DNA of 64,000 nt from Bradyrhizobium diazoefficiens (GTDB lineage Bacteria > Pseudomonadota > Alphaproteobacteria > Rhizobiales > Xanthobacteraceae), in the NCBI RefSeq assembly GCF_016616235.1, contig NZ_CP067100.1:4647001-4711000 (forward strand), read 5' to 3'. The notes under the pieces were generated by a model that saw only the letters and a list, made by a program, of their open reading frames with translations, was not told the origin of the DNA and did not search any database. Each line of letters begins with the position of its first letter. Position 1 is the stretch's first letter. Both the position numbers and the translations under genes were made by a program. Below are positions 1 to 8,191 of the stretch, piece after piece.

Positions 1-259
1 GTCCCCGTTTCGTCAACGCGTATTCCTGATAAGCGCTTCCATCCGAGGCTGGAAGCAGCTCGAGCACGTCGAGCTCCACCAGCTTGTGCAGACGCGCGCT
101 GAGCATGCTCTTGGCAATGCCGAGGTTCTTCTGGAAATCGCCGAACCGGCGGACCCCGTCGAAGGCGTCGCGCACGATCAGGAGCGACCACCAGTCGCCG
201 ATTGCGTCCAGCGCGCGCGCCACCGGGCATTCAGCCTCGGAAAAACCGGTCCGCTTCAT
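1..259 (-). CDS. HxlR-family transcriptional regulator (partial, 3' end cut)
   Basis: The N-terminal 86 residues are present and the rest lies beyond the left edge. The start MKRTGFSEAECPVARALDAI is followed by a winged-helix segment (RRFGDFQKNLGIAKSMLSAR). The early Cys in CPVARALD followed by IGDWWSLLIVRD is the HxlR-family signature. These small regulators bind DNA as dimers, often repressing a divergent gene. The next gene, an MFS exporter, diverges from it, and the space between holds a strong inverted repeat, so repression of that exporter (and of itself) is the likely role. The inducer is unknown. The ATG at 257-259 is the only start that keeps the family N-terminus. Confidence 0.85.
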   Translation of the reverse strand, partial: MKRTGFSEAECPVARALDAIGDWWSLLIVRDAFDGVRRFGDFQKNLGIAKSMLSARLHKLVELDVLELLPASDGSAYQEYALTKRG

Positions 260-276
260 TCGCCATCCCCCGTTCA

Positions 277-340
277 ACTGGTCCTAAAATAAGACTAGAC
301 AGCATCTGACGCAACTGGTCTTATTTTAGGACTAGTTGAA
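277..340. promoter_or_regulatory. Inverted operator repeats between hxlR-type gene and MFS gene
   Basis: A 15-base core (GTCCTAAAATAAGAC, 281-295) recurs as its exact reverse complement at 318-332. The match extends to about 23 bases with two mismatches (CAACT on the outer side). Centres are 37 bases apart and the core is itself imperfectly symmetric. AT-rich twin sites in a GC-rich divergent intergenic region are what an HxlR dimer pair would bind. That assignment is inference. Confidence 0.7.
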
Positions 341-358
341 AATGCGCCGGAGACGACA

Positions 359-1615
359 ATGACAAGGGACGATACAGCGACCCCGGGGCTAAAAGCCGAT
401 GACGTGATCGGGCACGGGCTCTCTCCCCCGATGGCGCTGTTATTCGCGCTGACCTGCGGCCTGAGCGTCGCCAACATCTACTTCGCGCAGCCGCTGCTCG
501 ATGCCATGGCGCAGGACCTCGACATCGCGCCCGCCGCGATCGGCATGGTGGTGACATTCACGCAGATCGGCTACGCGCTCGGCCTGATCCTGATCGTACC
601 GCTCGGCGATCTTCGGGATCGGCGCCGCCTGATCGCCGGCCAGATCGCACTGTCGGCAGTCGGTCTCGTGATCGTCGGCACTGCATCACATGCCGCGGTG
701 CTGCTCATCGGACTGACGCTGGTCGGCGTACTTGCCGTGGTCGTTCAGGTCCTCGTTGCCTTTGCCGCGACGCTCGCGACCCCGGACGGCCGCGGCCGCG
801 CCATCGGGACCGTCACCAGCGGTGTCGTCGGCGGGATCCTGCTGGCACGGGCCGCCTCGGGCGCGCTGGCCGATATCGGCGGCTGGCGGACGGTCTATCT
901 GGTTTCGGCGGGCCTCATGCTCGCGATGGCTCTATTGCTGCTGCGTGCCCTGCCCCGCGGACTGCAACCCACGATGGCGGGCTCGTCGTATTTGTCGCTG
1001 TTGCGCTCGACGGCGGCGCTGTTCGTCGAGGAATCGATCCTGCGGGAGCGCGCGCTGTTTGCGTTTCTGATCTTCGCTGATCTCAACGTGTTCTGGACCT
1101 CGATCGTGCTCCCGCTCTCGGCGCCGCCTTTCGCACTGTCGCACACCGCGATCGGACTGCTCGGGATCGCCGGATTCGCCGGAGCACTCGCGGCGCGCAA
1201 TGCCGGGCCGCTTGCCGATCTCGGATGGGCCCAGCGCACCACCGGTCTGTCGCTGCTGTTGATGCTGACCGCCTGGGCCGCGATCGCCTGCCTGCACACC
1301 TCGCTCTGGTTCGTCCTCGCCGGAGTGATCATGCTGGATCTCGGGCTCCAGGCGGTGCATGTGACCAGCCAGAGCCTGATCGTAGCGGCGCGCCCCGATG
1401 CGGCAAGCCGGCTGGTCGGGGGCTACATGGTGTTCTACTCGATCGGCAGCGCGGTTGGCGGCATCGCATCGACGATGGTGTATGCTATGGCCGGCTGGAG
1501 CGGTGTCTGCATGCTGGGCGCCGGAATCAGTGCCGCCGCCCTGTTGGTCTGGGTCGTCATCGCAAGCAGGATTGAGGTGCCGGCCGATTGCGCACCGACG
1601 CACGCTCAAAGATGA
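359..1615 (+). CDS. MFS transporter, drug/small-molecule exporter type
   Basis: Encodes a 418-residue major facilitator protein with about 12 hydrophobic segments. An inner-membrane H+-coupled efflux role is typical of this subgroup. The early YFAQPLLD (about residues 41-48) and the loop 2-3 motif GDLRDRRRLI (about 83-92) are the MFS landmarks. It is divergent from the HxlR-type regulator and preceded by its twin operator, so it is probably derepressed by a toxic or signalling small molecule. Length is normal for the family. The substrate cannot be read from sequence. A second, related MFS protein lies at 26469-27686. Confidence 0.85.
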   Translation: MTRDDTATPGLKADDVIGHGLSPPMALLFALTCGLSVANIYFAQPLLDAMAQDLDIAPAAIGMVVTFTQIGYALGLILIVPLGDLRDRRRLIAGQIALSAVGLVIVGTASHAAVLLIGLTLVGVLAVVVQVLVAFAATLATPDGRGRAIGTVTSGVVGGILLARAASGALADIGGWRTVYLVSAGLMLAMALLLLRALPRGLQPTMAGSSYLSLLRSTAALFVEESILRERALFAFLIFADLNVFWTSIVLPLSAPPFALSHTAIGLLGIAGFAGALAARNAGPLADLGWAQRTTGLSLLLMLTAWAAIACLHTSLWFVLAGVIMLDLGLQAVHVTSQSLIVAARPDAASRLVGGYMVFYSIGSAVGGIASTMVYAMAGWSGVCMLGAGISAAALLVWVVIASRIEVPADCAPTHAQR

Positions 1616-1674
1616 CGACTGCGGCGAAACCATCCGGTAACAAGGCGCCGCCAGCACCGAGACAGGCCCCCCCC

Positions 1675-2007
1675 ATGAAACTTCCGACCTCCCCCTTCAC
1701 CGTCACCGACTGGAGCAAGGTCGAGGCCACCGTGCACCCGGGCGAGACCGGCGAAGCCAAATGGCGGACGCTCAATATCGGAGACTTGCGCGTGCGGATG
1801 GTCGAATATTCGCCGGGCTATCTCGCCGATCACTGGTGCGACCGCGGCCACGTGCTCTACGTGCTGAAGGGCGAGCTCGATTCCGAGCTGCGCGACGGGC
1901 GCAAGTTCAAGCTGACGGCCGGAATGAGCTACCAGGTCTCGGACTTTGGCGATGCCGCGCACCGGTCCTCGACGGCGGTGGGGGCAACGCTCTTCATCGT
2001 CGATTGA
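1675..2007 (+). CDS. Small cupin-fold protein (DHCW-motif type)
   Basis: Encodes a 110-residue single-domain cupin. The metal-site motif DHWCDRGHVLYVLKGEL lies at residues 52-68, followed by a glycine-rich turn and a late His near residue 96. This matches the family annotated as DHCW-motif cupin-fold proteins, whose function is not established. I chose the ATG at 1675 because the protein then begins MKLPTSPFTV at family length. An upstream in-frame ATG at 1588 would overlap the MFS gene and add a low-complexity leader. It follows the MFS gene closely and may be co-transcribed. Confidence 0.75.
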   Translation: MKLPTSPFTVTDWSKVEATVHPGETGEAKWRTLNIGDLRVRMVEYSPGYLADHWCDRGHVLYVLKGELDSELRDGRKFKLTAGMSYQVSDFGDAAHRSSTAVGATLFIVD

Positions 2008-2079
2008 GAGGCGCGAGGCTGGCCAAGTTGCACCGCAAAATAGCAAAACGGCGCGACGTGCCGAACGACGGGTGGTGCC

Positions 2080-2108
2080 TTGAACTGGCCCCAAATTCTC
2101 GCTATATT
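2080..2108 (+). promoter_or_regulatory. Sigma-70-type promoter of the cold-shock gene
   Basis: TTGAAC at 2080-2085 and TATATT at 2103-2108 are separated by exactly 17 bases. This is an unusually consensus-like promoter for this genome. Transcription would start near 2115, leaving a leader of about 160 bases before the cold-shock start codon, as in cspA-type mRNAs. Confidence 0.65.
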
Positions 2109-2276
2109 GTGATCATCGATACTTGGCCGAACGACTGGGCCGCTTCGCCTCGTCTAAGACAGGCGCGCACGCTTCAGATGACTTCTCCAAAACATCGACT
2201 CATCAGGGACTATGGGCGCAGTGGTGCGTACCGGTCCGCGTGCGTACTGTCTCTAACTAACTGAAGGAAATTCCCC

Positions 2277-2486
2277 ATGGCTATGGGCACCGTGAAGTGG
2301 TTCAACACCCAAAAGGGTTATGGTTTCATCCAGCCGGACGACGGCCAGAAGGACGTGTTCGTGCACATCAGCGCCGTCGAGCGCGCTGGCCTCTCCTCCC
2401 TCAACGAGGGTCAGAAGGTCTCGTTCGACATCGTCGCCGATCGTCGCAGCGGCAAGTCCTCGGCTGACAATCTCCGCGTCGGCTAA
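2277..2486 (+). CDS. cspA: Cold-shock protein, CspA family
   Basis: A 69-residue single cold-shock domain, an OB-fold RNA/ssDNA-binding chaperone. RNP1 is KGYGFI (13-18) and RNP2 is VFVHI (27-31), and the N-terminal GTVKWFN is canonical. Length is typical. The ribosome site AAGGAA lies 8 bases before ATG. It has its own strong promoter (2080-2108), a leader of about 160 bases and a rho-independent terminator (2541-2580), so it is a monocistronic unit. Alphaproteobacteria usually carry several paralogues, so the exact cspA letter is uncertain. Confidence 0.95.
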   Translation: MAMGTVKWFNTQKGYGFIQPDDGQKDVFVHISAVERAGLSSLNEGQKVSFDIVADRRSGKSSADNLRVG

Positions 2487-2540
2487 TCGCCAGCGCACCG
2501 TTCTGACCGCGGACGTACCGGCAGAACGCTAGAAAAAGAA

Positions 2541-2582
2541 GGCCCCGCGACCGGGATCCGGTCTGCGGGGCTTTTGTTTTTT
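2541..2582 (+). terminator. Rho-independent terminator after cspA
   Basis: The GCCCCGC arm (2542-2548) pairs with GCGGGGC (2565-2571), with an inner GACCG/CGGTC stem and one bulged T. A run of T (CTTTTGTTTTTT) follows. It is about 55 bases past the cspA stop and is the clearest intrinsic terminator in the window. Confidence 0.9.
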
Positions 2583-2589
2583 GGCCGTT

Positions 2590-2692
2590 GTCATTCCGGG
2601 GTTCGCGAAGCGAGAGCCCGGAATCCGTGGAACCGCAGAGGCTGCCGCGCGATGGATTCTGGGCTCGCCCTTCGTGCCGCCCCGAAATGACG
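2590..2692. repeat. Palindromic intergenic repeat, family A copy 1
   Basis: Begins TCATTCCGGGG and ends CCCCGAAATGAC. The inner arms CCCGGAATCC and GGATTCTGGG are also inverted. It sits between the converging ends of cspA and rsmB. Related copies are at 13271-13376 and 56736-56841. Confidence 0.75.
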
Positions 2693-2703
2693 GCGATGTC
2701 TGG

Positions 2704-4005
2704 TTAGCCCATCTTCCGCAGCACCGACACGAAGAACCCGTCCGTGCCCGTCCGCCGCGGCGTCATCAGCCAACCCTCCGCCGATTGCAGCGCGGCGTCC
2801 GCAAAGGCCTCGGCCTTGTCCCAGAGCACGCCGGCGGTCTGCTCCGGCGGCACCACCGAGAATTCCGGGTGGCGCGCCACGAACGCTCTCACCTGCTCGC
2901 CGTTCTCTTCCGCCAGCACCGAACAGGTGATGTAGGCGATGCGACCACCGGGCTTCACCAGGGGAACCGCGCGCGCGAGCACCTCGGCCTGGTCGCGCAG
3001 GCGGATCTCCAGCGCACCGGGGCGCATGCGCCATTTGGCGTCGGGGTTGCGGCGCCAGGTTCCGGTTCCCGTGCAGGGCGCGTCGATCACGACGAGATCG
3101 GCCGAGGCGTGGATGTCGGAGAGCGGATCGGCCTCGCCCTTGGGAGTGCGGACATCAGCATTGTGGACGCCGGCGCGCGACAGCCGTTCATGGATCGGGG
3201 CGAGCTGGCGCTTGTCGCGGTCGGTCGCGATCAGCCGGCCCTTGCCCTGCATCAGGGCGGCGAGCGCCAGCGTCTTGCCGCCAGCGCCGGCGCAGAGATC
3301 GATCACCTGTTCGCCGGGTTTTGCCGCGGTGAACTGGGCCGCAAGCTGCGATCCCTCATCCTGAACTTCAACGCCGCCCTTGATGAAATCCTCTTCCGCC
3401 TGGATGCCGGGGTTGCGCGCATCGGCCGAAAGCTCGATGCGCAGGCCCGTTGCCGACCACGGCGCAGGCTTTGGGTGAAGATGAGCCAGCGCGCGCAGCA
3501 CCTTGTCGCGATTGGATTTTAGCGTGTTGACGCGCAGATCGAGCGGGGCCCGGCTCGCCATCGCGGCGGCCTCCGCGGCGCGGTCCTCGCCGAACACCTT
3601 TGCCAAATGCGGGTCGAGCCATTCGGGATAATCGCCGGCCACCGCAGCCGGCGCATCCTTCAGGGACCGCGAGGCCAACGCCGCCTGCTCGGCCTCGGTC
3701 AGCGGCGCCGGCGCAAACCGACTGCCATCGAACATCGCAGCCATCGTCGCCACGTCCATGTCGCGCTCGAGGCGGAGCATGCCGATCAGCCTGGCACGCG
3801 CGGTGTCCGCGTCCATCAGAAAGGCGCTCGAGGCATAGCGGCGCAGCACGTCCCAGACGAGGCCGGCGATCGCGGCGCGGTCGCCGGAACCGGCAAAGCG
3901 GTGCGCGGTGCCCCACTCCTTCAGCGCCTTGGCCGCGGGCACGCGGTCTTTCTCGATAGTGTCGATCAGTTCGATGGCTGCGGACAGCCGGGCGGCGGGA
4001 GTCAT
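2704..4005 (-). CDS. rsmB: 16S rRNA (cytosine-C5)-methyltransferase, RsmB/NOP2 family
   Basis: Encodes 433 residues: an N-terminal NusB-like helical region (about 1-80) and a C-terminal Rossmann methyltransferase. The SAM motif is DLCAGAGGKT (236-245). Motif IV DAPCTGTGTWRR contains C311 and motif VI TCSVLAEENGEQ contains C361, the two cysteines used for covalent attack and product release in RNA m5C enzymes. It modifies 16S rRNA (C967 in E. coli, by family knowledge). A MAPEG gene lies 34 bases upstream on the same strand. The exact target site in this organism is inferred. Confidence 0.88.
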   Translation of the reverse strand: MTPAARLSAAIELIDTIEKDRVPAAKALKEWGTAHRFAGSGDRAAIAGLVWDVLRRYASSAFLMDADTARARLIGMLRLERDMDVATMAAMFDGSRFAPAPLTEAEQAALASRSLKDAPAAVAGDYPEWLDPHLAKVFGEDRAAEAAAMASRAPLDLRVNTLKSNRDKVLRALAHLHPKPAPWSATGLRIELSADARNPGIQAEEDFIKGGVEVQDEGSQLAAQFTAAKPGEQVIDLCAGAGGKTLALAALMQGKGRLIATDRDKRQLAPIHERLSRAGVHNADVRTPKGEADPLSDIHASADLVVIDAPCTGTGTWRRNPDAKWRMRPGALEIRLRDQAEVLARAVPLVKPGGRIAYITCSVLAEENGEQVRAFVARHPEFSVVPPEQTAGVLWDKAEAFADAALQSAEGWLMTPRRTGTDGFFVSVLRKMG

Positions 4006-4039
4006 TTGAATCTTTCAGATGAAATCGGACTCCTAAGAG

Positions 4040-4462
4040 TCAGATCAGCAACAGCATTTTGAGTGCGAAATAGATCCACATCGCCAGCAGCACCAACACG
4101 CCGGCCAGCCAGATCGTGGAGCGCCGGCCGAGATCGTTCGAGGAGACGAAAACCCCGGCATGGACAAAGCGCGTCACCACGAACACCCAGGACATCAGCA
4201 CGATGAAGAGATCGGCATGGCGCAAAGGCAGCGCCAGCGCGATCAGGATGTAGAGCAGCACCGGCAGCTCGAACTGGTTGCGGTAGCAATTGGCGATTTG
4301 TGTGGCGCCCGTGGGCCAGTTCGGCTCGCCGAGCGCAATGTCGCGGATCTTGGTCTCGCCCGAGACCAGCGCCTTGCGGCGGGCGAAGACCATGCCGATC
4401 AGAAGTGCGAAGGTAAGGCCGACCTGCACGAACACAGGCAGCAGGACCATTTGGATGGACAT
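4040..4462 (-). CDS. MAPEG-family membrane protein
   Basis: A 140-residue integral membrane protein with about four hydrophobic segments, beginning MSIQMVLLPVFVQVGLTFAL. The conserved GEPNWPTGATQIANCYRNQF followed by ELPVLLYILI is the core of the MAPEG family (membrane-associated proteins in eicosanoid and glutathione metabolism). Bacterial members mostly have no assigned substrate. I chose the start at 4462 because GGAAAG lies just upstream. A longer frame to 4564 adds a non-conserved leader. It precedes rsmB by 34 bases and may share its transcript. Confidence 0.82.
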   Translation of the reverse strand: MSIQMVLLPVFVQVGLTFALLIGMVFARRKALVSGETKIRDIALGEPNWPTGATQIANCYRNQFELPVLLYILIALALPLRHADLFIVLMSWVFVVTRFVHAGVFVSSNDLGRRSTIWLAGVLVLLAMWIYFALKMLLLI

Positions 4463-4599
4463 CGGAACTTTCCCGTAGAGCGGAGGGCCGCGGACCGTCA
4501 TTAGCCGCGACTTCTGTTGCTGACAATCAGCGAGTTGAACCGCTGTTCCCGATTCCGCGACCAACCGCTGGTTGTTAAGGCTTTTTCGCGTATCTGACC

Positions 4600-5466
4600 A
4601 TGCTCCGAACGAAATATTGCACCCTCGCCGCGCTTGTCCTCGCCGCAGTGCTTTGCCGCACTCTGTGTCCGCCGGCCGTCGCCGCGCCGGCCGACATCGC
4701 CACCTGCGACCGGCTCGCGGCGCATCCCACCGACCCGGACAGACCTGCCGACGTGAAAGGCAACAAAGAGACCGCCGATGCCGACATCGGTGCCGCGCTG
4801 AAAGCCTGCAAGGCGGCCGCTGCGGCGCCCGATGCCCCGCGCCGGATCTGGATGGAGCTCGGCCGCGCCTATGAGTTTGCCGGGCAGCCCGCTGCGGCCG
4901 CCAATGCCTATCGCAAGGCGGCCGACGCCGGCAGCTCGTCTGCCATGGCCGGCCTCGGCGTGCTCCTGATCAACGGCAACGGCGTCGCGAAGAACATCGC
5001 CGAGGGACGAACGCTGATCGAGAAGGCGGCGAATGCCGGCGACATCGAAGGCATGATCAATCTCGGCTCGCTCTACGGCGCCGGTGTCGGCGTGAAAGCG
5101 GATTTCGCGCTGGCGCGCAAATGGTACGCCAGGGCCGTCGAGGCGAATTCGCCCGAGGCCATGTACCAGCTGGGCTTGATGACCCAGGACGGCGATGGCG
5201 GCCCGAAGGACGATGTCGCGGCCAAGGCGCTGTTCGAAAAGGCCGCCGCGCTCGATCACGCCGATGCGCTGGAACGGCTTGGTGCCTATGCCGAAGCCGG
5301 CCGGGCCGGCGAGAAGGATGCCAAGGCCGCGATCGCCCATTACCAGCGGGCCGCCGCGCTCGGCAATGAAGATGCCGGCAAGGCGCTCGAGCGCCTGCGC
5401 TGTCCGTTCGGGCTCAGGGACCGCGAGGGCAAATCCGTCGGGCGGATTTGCTTCGACGGCCAATAG
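4600..5466 (+). CDS. Secreted Sel1-repeat (TPR-like) protein
   Basis: Encodes 288 residues: a signal peptide (about 1-28, ending PAVAAPA), then helical Sel1-like repeats of about 36 residues from about 90 to 265. Examples are AMAGLGVLLINGNGVAKN, GMINLGSLYGAGVGVKAD and AMYQLGLMTQDGDG. A short Cys-containing tail follows (RCPFGLRD...GRICFDGQ), and C36 and C72 could pair with other cysteines in the periplasm. Sel1 proteins usually act as protein-protein scaffolds in envelope or signalling processes; the partner is unknown. It is upstream of a metallophosphoesterase, 105 bases apart. Confidence 0.8.
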   Translation: MLRTKYCTLAALVLAAVLCRTLCPPAVAAPADIATCDRLAAHPTDPDRPADVKGNKETADADIGAALKACKAAAAAPDAPRRIWMELGRAYEFAGQPAAAANAYRKAADAGSSSAMAGLGVLLINGNGVAKNIAEGRTLIEKAANAGDIEGMINLGSLYGAGVGVKADFALARKWYARAVEANSPEAMYQLGLMTQDGDGGPKDDVAAKALFEKAAALDHADALERLGAYAEAGRAGEKDAKAAIAHYQRAAALGNEDAGKALERLRCPFGLRDREGKSVGRICFDGQ

Positions 5467-5571
5467 GCCCTGCAGACGAGAGAGGGCCGACGCGCGTTTC
5501 AAACTTTGTTCGTTGCGATGCATGCGCGCGCCGTCATCGTTTCGACGCGGGACGATCTGTATGCTCGTCGC

Positions 5572-6414
5572 ATGTCCGAATTTCGTCTCACCCAGATTTC
5601 CGACACGCATCTTGGCCGGCGCTTTCCCGGCCTGATCGCCAACTTTCACCGCGTGAGCGAGCACATCGCCGCTGACAGGCCCGATCTCGTCGTGAACACC
5701 GGCGATGTCTCCTTCGACGGGCCGAGCAGCCGCGACGACGTCGAATTCGCGAGGAGCCTGCACGCCGCCCTGCCCGTCGCCTGCCGCTATCTGCCCGGCA
5801 ATCACGACATCGGCGACAATCCGACCGCGATCGGGCCGGCGCCGAAGCCGCCGGTCACCGAGGCGCACCGCCGGCAATTCTGCGACATCATCGGCGAAGA
5901 CCATTGGTCGTTCGAAGCCGCCGGCTGGCGCTTCATCGGCCTCAACTCGCTGGTGATGAATTCGGGGCTCGCCTTCGAGGCCGAGCAGTTCGACTGGCTT
6001 GCCGCGGAGATCGCGCGCGTGAACGGCAGGCCGATCGCGCTGTTCCTGCACAAGCCGGTGTTTCTCCACCTGCCCGACGATCCTGAAATACCGGAGACCT
6101 CGATCCGCTACGTGCCGCAGCCGGCTCGCGCGCGGCTGATCGAGATGTTTGCGCGTGTCGATCTGCGCCTGATCGCCAGCGGCCACGTCCACCAGCGCCG
6201 CGACTTCAGCTTCCGCCATACCCGGCACATCTGGGCGCCGTCGGCCGGCTTCAAGATCAACGATGCGCGCCAGGACAAGATCGCGATCAAGGAGACCGGG
6301 CTCGTCGAATACCGCTTCCGGCCCGACAGTTTTGAAGTCCGCCACGTCCGCGCGGCGGGCCAGGTCGATATCGATATTGAAGAGCTGTTCGCCCAGATGG
6401 GCGGCGAGCACTAG
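5572..6414 (+). CDS. Calcineurin-like metallophosphoesterase
   Basis: A 280-residue cytoplasmic phosphoesterase with all metal motifs in order: DTH at 11-13, GD at 44-45, GNHD at 76-79 and a late GHVHQRR. This pattern fits the class III cyclic nucleotide phosphodiesterase/CpdA-like group, but the substrate is not determined by sequence. I chose the ATG at 5572, giving MSEFRLTQISDTHLG. An in-frame extension to 5506 adds an unconserved leader. The stop codon lies exactly at the edge of a transposase remnant on the other strand. Confidence 0.85.
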   Translation: MSEFRLTQISDTHLGRRFPGLIANFHRVSEHIAADRPDLVVNTGDVSFDGPSSRDDVEFARSLHAALPVACRYLPGNHDIGDNPTAIGPAPKPPVTEAHRRQFCDIIGEDHWSFEAAGWRFIGLNSLVMNSGLAFEAEQFDWLAAEIARVNGRPIALFLHKPVFLHLPDDPEIPETSIRYVPQPARARLIEMFARVDLRLIASGHVHQRRDFSFRHTRHIWAPSAGFKINDARQDKIAIKETGLVEYRFRPDSFEVRHVRAAGQVDIDIEELFAQMGGEH

Positions 6415-6535
6415 GGCGTCCACTCATAATGGGCAGCCAGCCGTAGCCGGATGGATGCGAGTTGGACGAAGGCGATGCAGTTTCTCGCAAGCCTGTCATC
6501 CGCAGCCGGCAATCTCCGCTGAAACCATCGAAAAT
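6411..6535 (-). pseudogene. Remnant of an IS5-type transposase C-terminus
   Basis: Translated on the minus strand, this ends RLARNCIAFVQLASIRLRL...WTP and then stops. It resembles the last residues of IS5-family DDE transposases (R-Y-D-K-L-A-R-N-F-L-A ... L-A-S-I-R-L-W-L). The upstream catalytic part is absent, and the reading frame breaks near 6535. No terminal inverted repeats were seen. It is a short decayed relic next to a less GC-rich gene. Identification is by remembered family consensus only. Confidence 0.55.
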
Positions 6536-6606
6536 GACCCATTCGGAGCTCCGAACCTTTCCCGAATTCCATGACGGATGCTAAGTTGGTATCGGATCGG
6601 GGTGCT

Positions 6607-7599
6607 ATGGAACGTCGGAAATTCATCGGGATTACGGCAGCGGGGGTCGCTTGGCCTTTCCTGGCGCGCGCGCAGCAGAACGTAGCGAGCGCAAGGATCA
6701 ACAGGGTTGGTATCCTCTGGCACGCCAGTAATGCGGATGAAGAGAAGGTCTACTTGGATGTCCTAACCAAGGCGTTCAGCGATCTCTGCTATGTCGAAGG
6801 CAAGAACGTTGAGTTCCTGCATCGGTTTCCCGCCGAGCAGCCCGAACGGTTTCGCGCGCTTGCACGCGAGCTTGTCACGGACAAAATCGATGCGATCGTC
6901 GCGGTGACTGCGTTGGGCGCAAAGGAGGCCAAACAGGCCACCAGCACCATTCCGATTGTATTTGTCATTGTATCTGACCCGGTCGGTAGCGGTCTTGTCG
7001 AGAGTCTCGCGCGGCCCGGCGGCAATGCCACCGGTCTTTCCCTCATGGCAATCGACCTGAGCGGAAAACGCCTGGCATTGTTGAAGGAAGCGGTTCCGCG
7101 CTTGTCGCGTGTCGCGCTTTTGGTGGATACGACCGATCCGTTCGCAAAGCGCGCCGTCAAAGCCAATCAGGCTGCCGCCGAAGCGCTTGGCATTTCGTTG
7201 TGGGCAGCCGAGGTATCGACGCCCGATGACATTGAGCCTGCGTTCTCCAAAATCGCTGGCGATCGCGCCGACGGAGTCATCTTGGGAGCGGGATCGATGC
7301 TGTTTAATGAGCGGACACGTATTGGTTCATCAGCTCTGGCACACAGATTACCGGCGCTGTCGTTCATCGCGGAGATGGTCCCCCACGGTCTCCTGCTGTC
7401 ATACGGACAGGATTTCCCCGATTTCTTCCGCCGCGCGGCGGCCGACGTTGACAAGATACTGAGAGGCGAAAAGCCCGCAGATATACCGGTTGAACAGCCT
7501 ACGCGGTTCAAATTGGCTCTGAACCTGAAGACCGCGAAGGCGCTTGGCCTCACTCTATCGCCATCACTGTTGGCGACTGCCGACGAGGTGATTGAATAG
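6607..7599 (+). CDS. ABC transporter substrate-binding protein (PF04392-like)
   Basis: A 330-residue periplasmic binding protein of the ABC_sub_bind type, very common in Bradyrhizobium and relatives. The start MERRKFIGITAAGVAWPFLA...RAQQ is a Tat-like/Sec signal peptide (twin Arg at 3-4, cleavage after about residue 22). A two-lobed Rossmann body follows, with the family features PIVFVIVSDPVGSGLVESLA and RPGGNATGL. No permease or ATPase gene is adjacent, so the transporter partner is elsewhere. Ligands are mostly unknown; some relatives bind aromatic compounds. Base composition is less GC-rich than the neighbours, and the gene abuts an IS remnant, suggesting acquisition. Confidence 0.85.
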   Translation: MERRKFIGITAAGVAWPFLARAQQNVASARINRVGILWHASNADEEKVYLDVLTKAFSDLCYVEGKNVEFLHRFPAEQPERFRALARELVTDKIDAIVAVTALGAKEAKQATSTIPIVFVIVSDPVGSGLVESLARPGGNATGLSLMAIDLSGKRLALLKEAVPRLSRVALLVDTTDPFAKRAVKANQAAAEALGISLWAAEVSTPDDIEPAFSKIAGDRADGVILGAGSMLFNERTRIGSSALAHRLPALSFIAEMVPHGLLLSYGQDFPDFFRRAAADVDKILRGEKPADIPVEQPTRFKLALNLKTAKALGLTLSPSLLATADEVIE

Positions 7600-7740
7600 G
7601 CACGCAACTTCCGTCGTTCACCCGCGCGACGTACTTCGCCGCCGCGCGAATTTGGTCGCTATAAGAGCAAAGCGGACGTAGCCACAGTCAAATGGCGCCG
7701 CCGGTTTTGTAAGTCCATAGCCAAGGCTTAGGCCTACGCC

Positions 7741-8040
7741 TCAAGCGACGCTCTTGAGATCCTGCTGGATCGCAGCTAGCAGCGATTGCAGTGCCTCGCT
7801 GGTCACTGGCTTCGCCGCCGCGTCGCTCGCAGCCCGATCGTTCGCGACCCTGGCAGGCTTGACCGGACGCTTCGGGAATGGCGGCGGTGGCACCGGCATC
7901 GCAGGCCGGCTGAAATCGCCCTCCTCCTCGCTATGCACGAACTTGCCGTGGATCACGTCGTCATGGCGGCCCATGACGAACATCGCCACCCAATAGCCGG
8001 CAGCCAGCAGGATTACGCAGAAAACACTGATCTCTAACAT
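7741..8040 (-). CDS. Small single-pass membrane protein, unknown function
   Basis: A 99-residue protein I do not recognise. It has one N-terminal transmembrane helix (MLEISVFCVILLAAGYWVAM). A charged segment, a proline-rich linker (MPVPPPPFPKRPVKPARV, about 49-66) and an Ala-rich helical tail ending LQSLLAAIQQDLKSVA follow. The layout suggests a membrane-anchored cytoplasmic tail. It stands alone: 141 bases of empty sequence lie on the left and a hairpin region on the right. Confidence 0.6.
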   Translation of the reverse strand: MLEISVFCVILLAAGYWVAMFVMGRHDDVIHGKFVHSEEEGDFSRPAMPVPPPPFPKRPVKPARVANDRAASDAAAKPVTSEALQSLLAAIQQDLKSVA

Positions 8041-8105
8041 CGCAACACCTAAAATATGCGCGATGATTCAGTGCCTTCGTCCTGACGTCAATGAACCGAT
8101 GGTCA

Positions 8106-8131
8106 CACCTGCCCGCTTTTGCGGGCAGGTG
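8106..8131. terminator. Perfect 11-bp hairpin, possible terminator
   Basis: CACCTGCCCGC (8106-8116) pairs perfectly with GCGGGCAGGTG (8121-8131) around a TTTT loop. No real T-tract follows on either strand. It lies between the MDR oxidoreductase stop (8192) and the start of the small membrane protein, and may end the oxidoreductase transcript. Confidence 0.5.
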
Positions 8132-8191
8132 TTGCAAATCGGTTACGCTTTGTTAACCGTTGATGTCAGGTGTGTGACGCCGGTGTAACAA

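Noticed and set aside
4501..6423. A 640-codon open frame on the minus strand across the Sel1 and metallophosphoesterase genes
   Set aside because: Both plus-strand genes have full family motifs and signal sequence. The minus frame is composition-driven.
7600..7740. Gap searched for a small RNA or tRNA
   Set aside because: No cloverleaf, promoter or terminator pattern seen; left unannotated.
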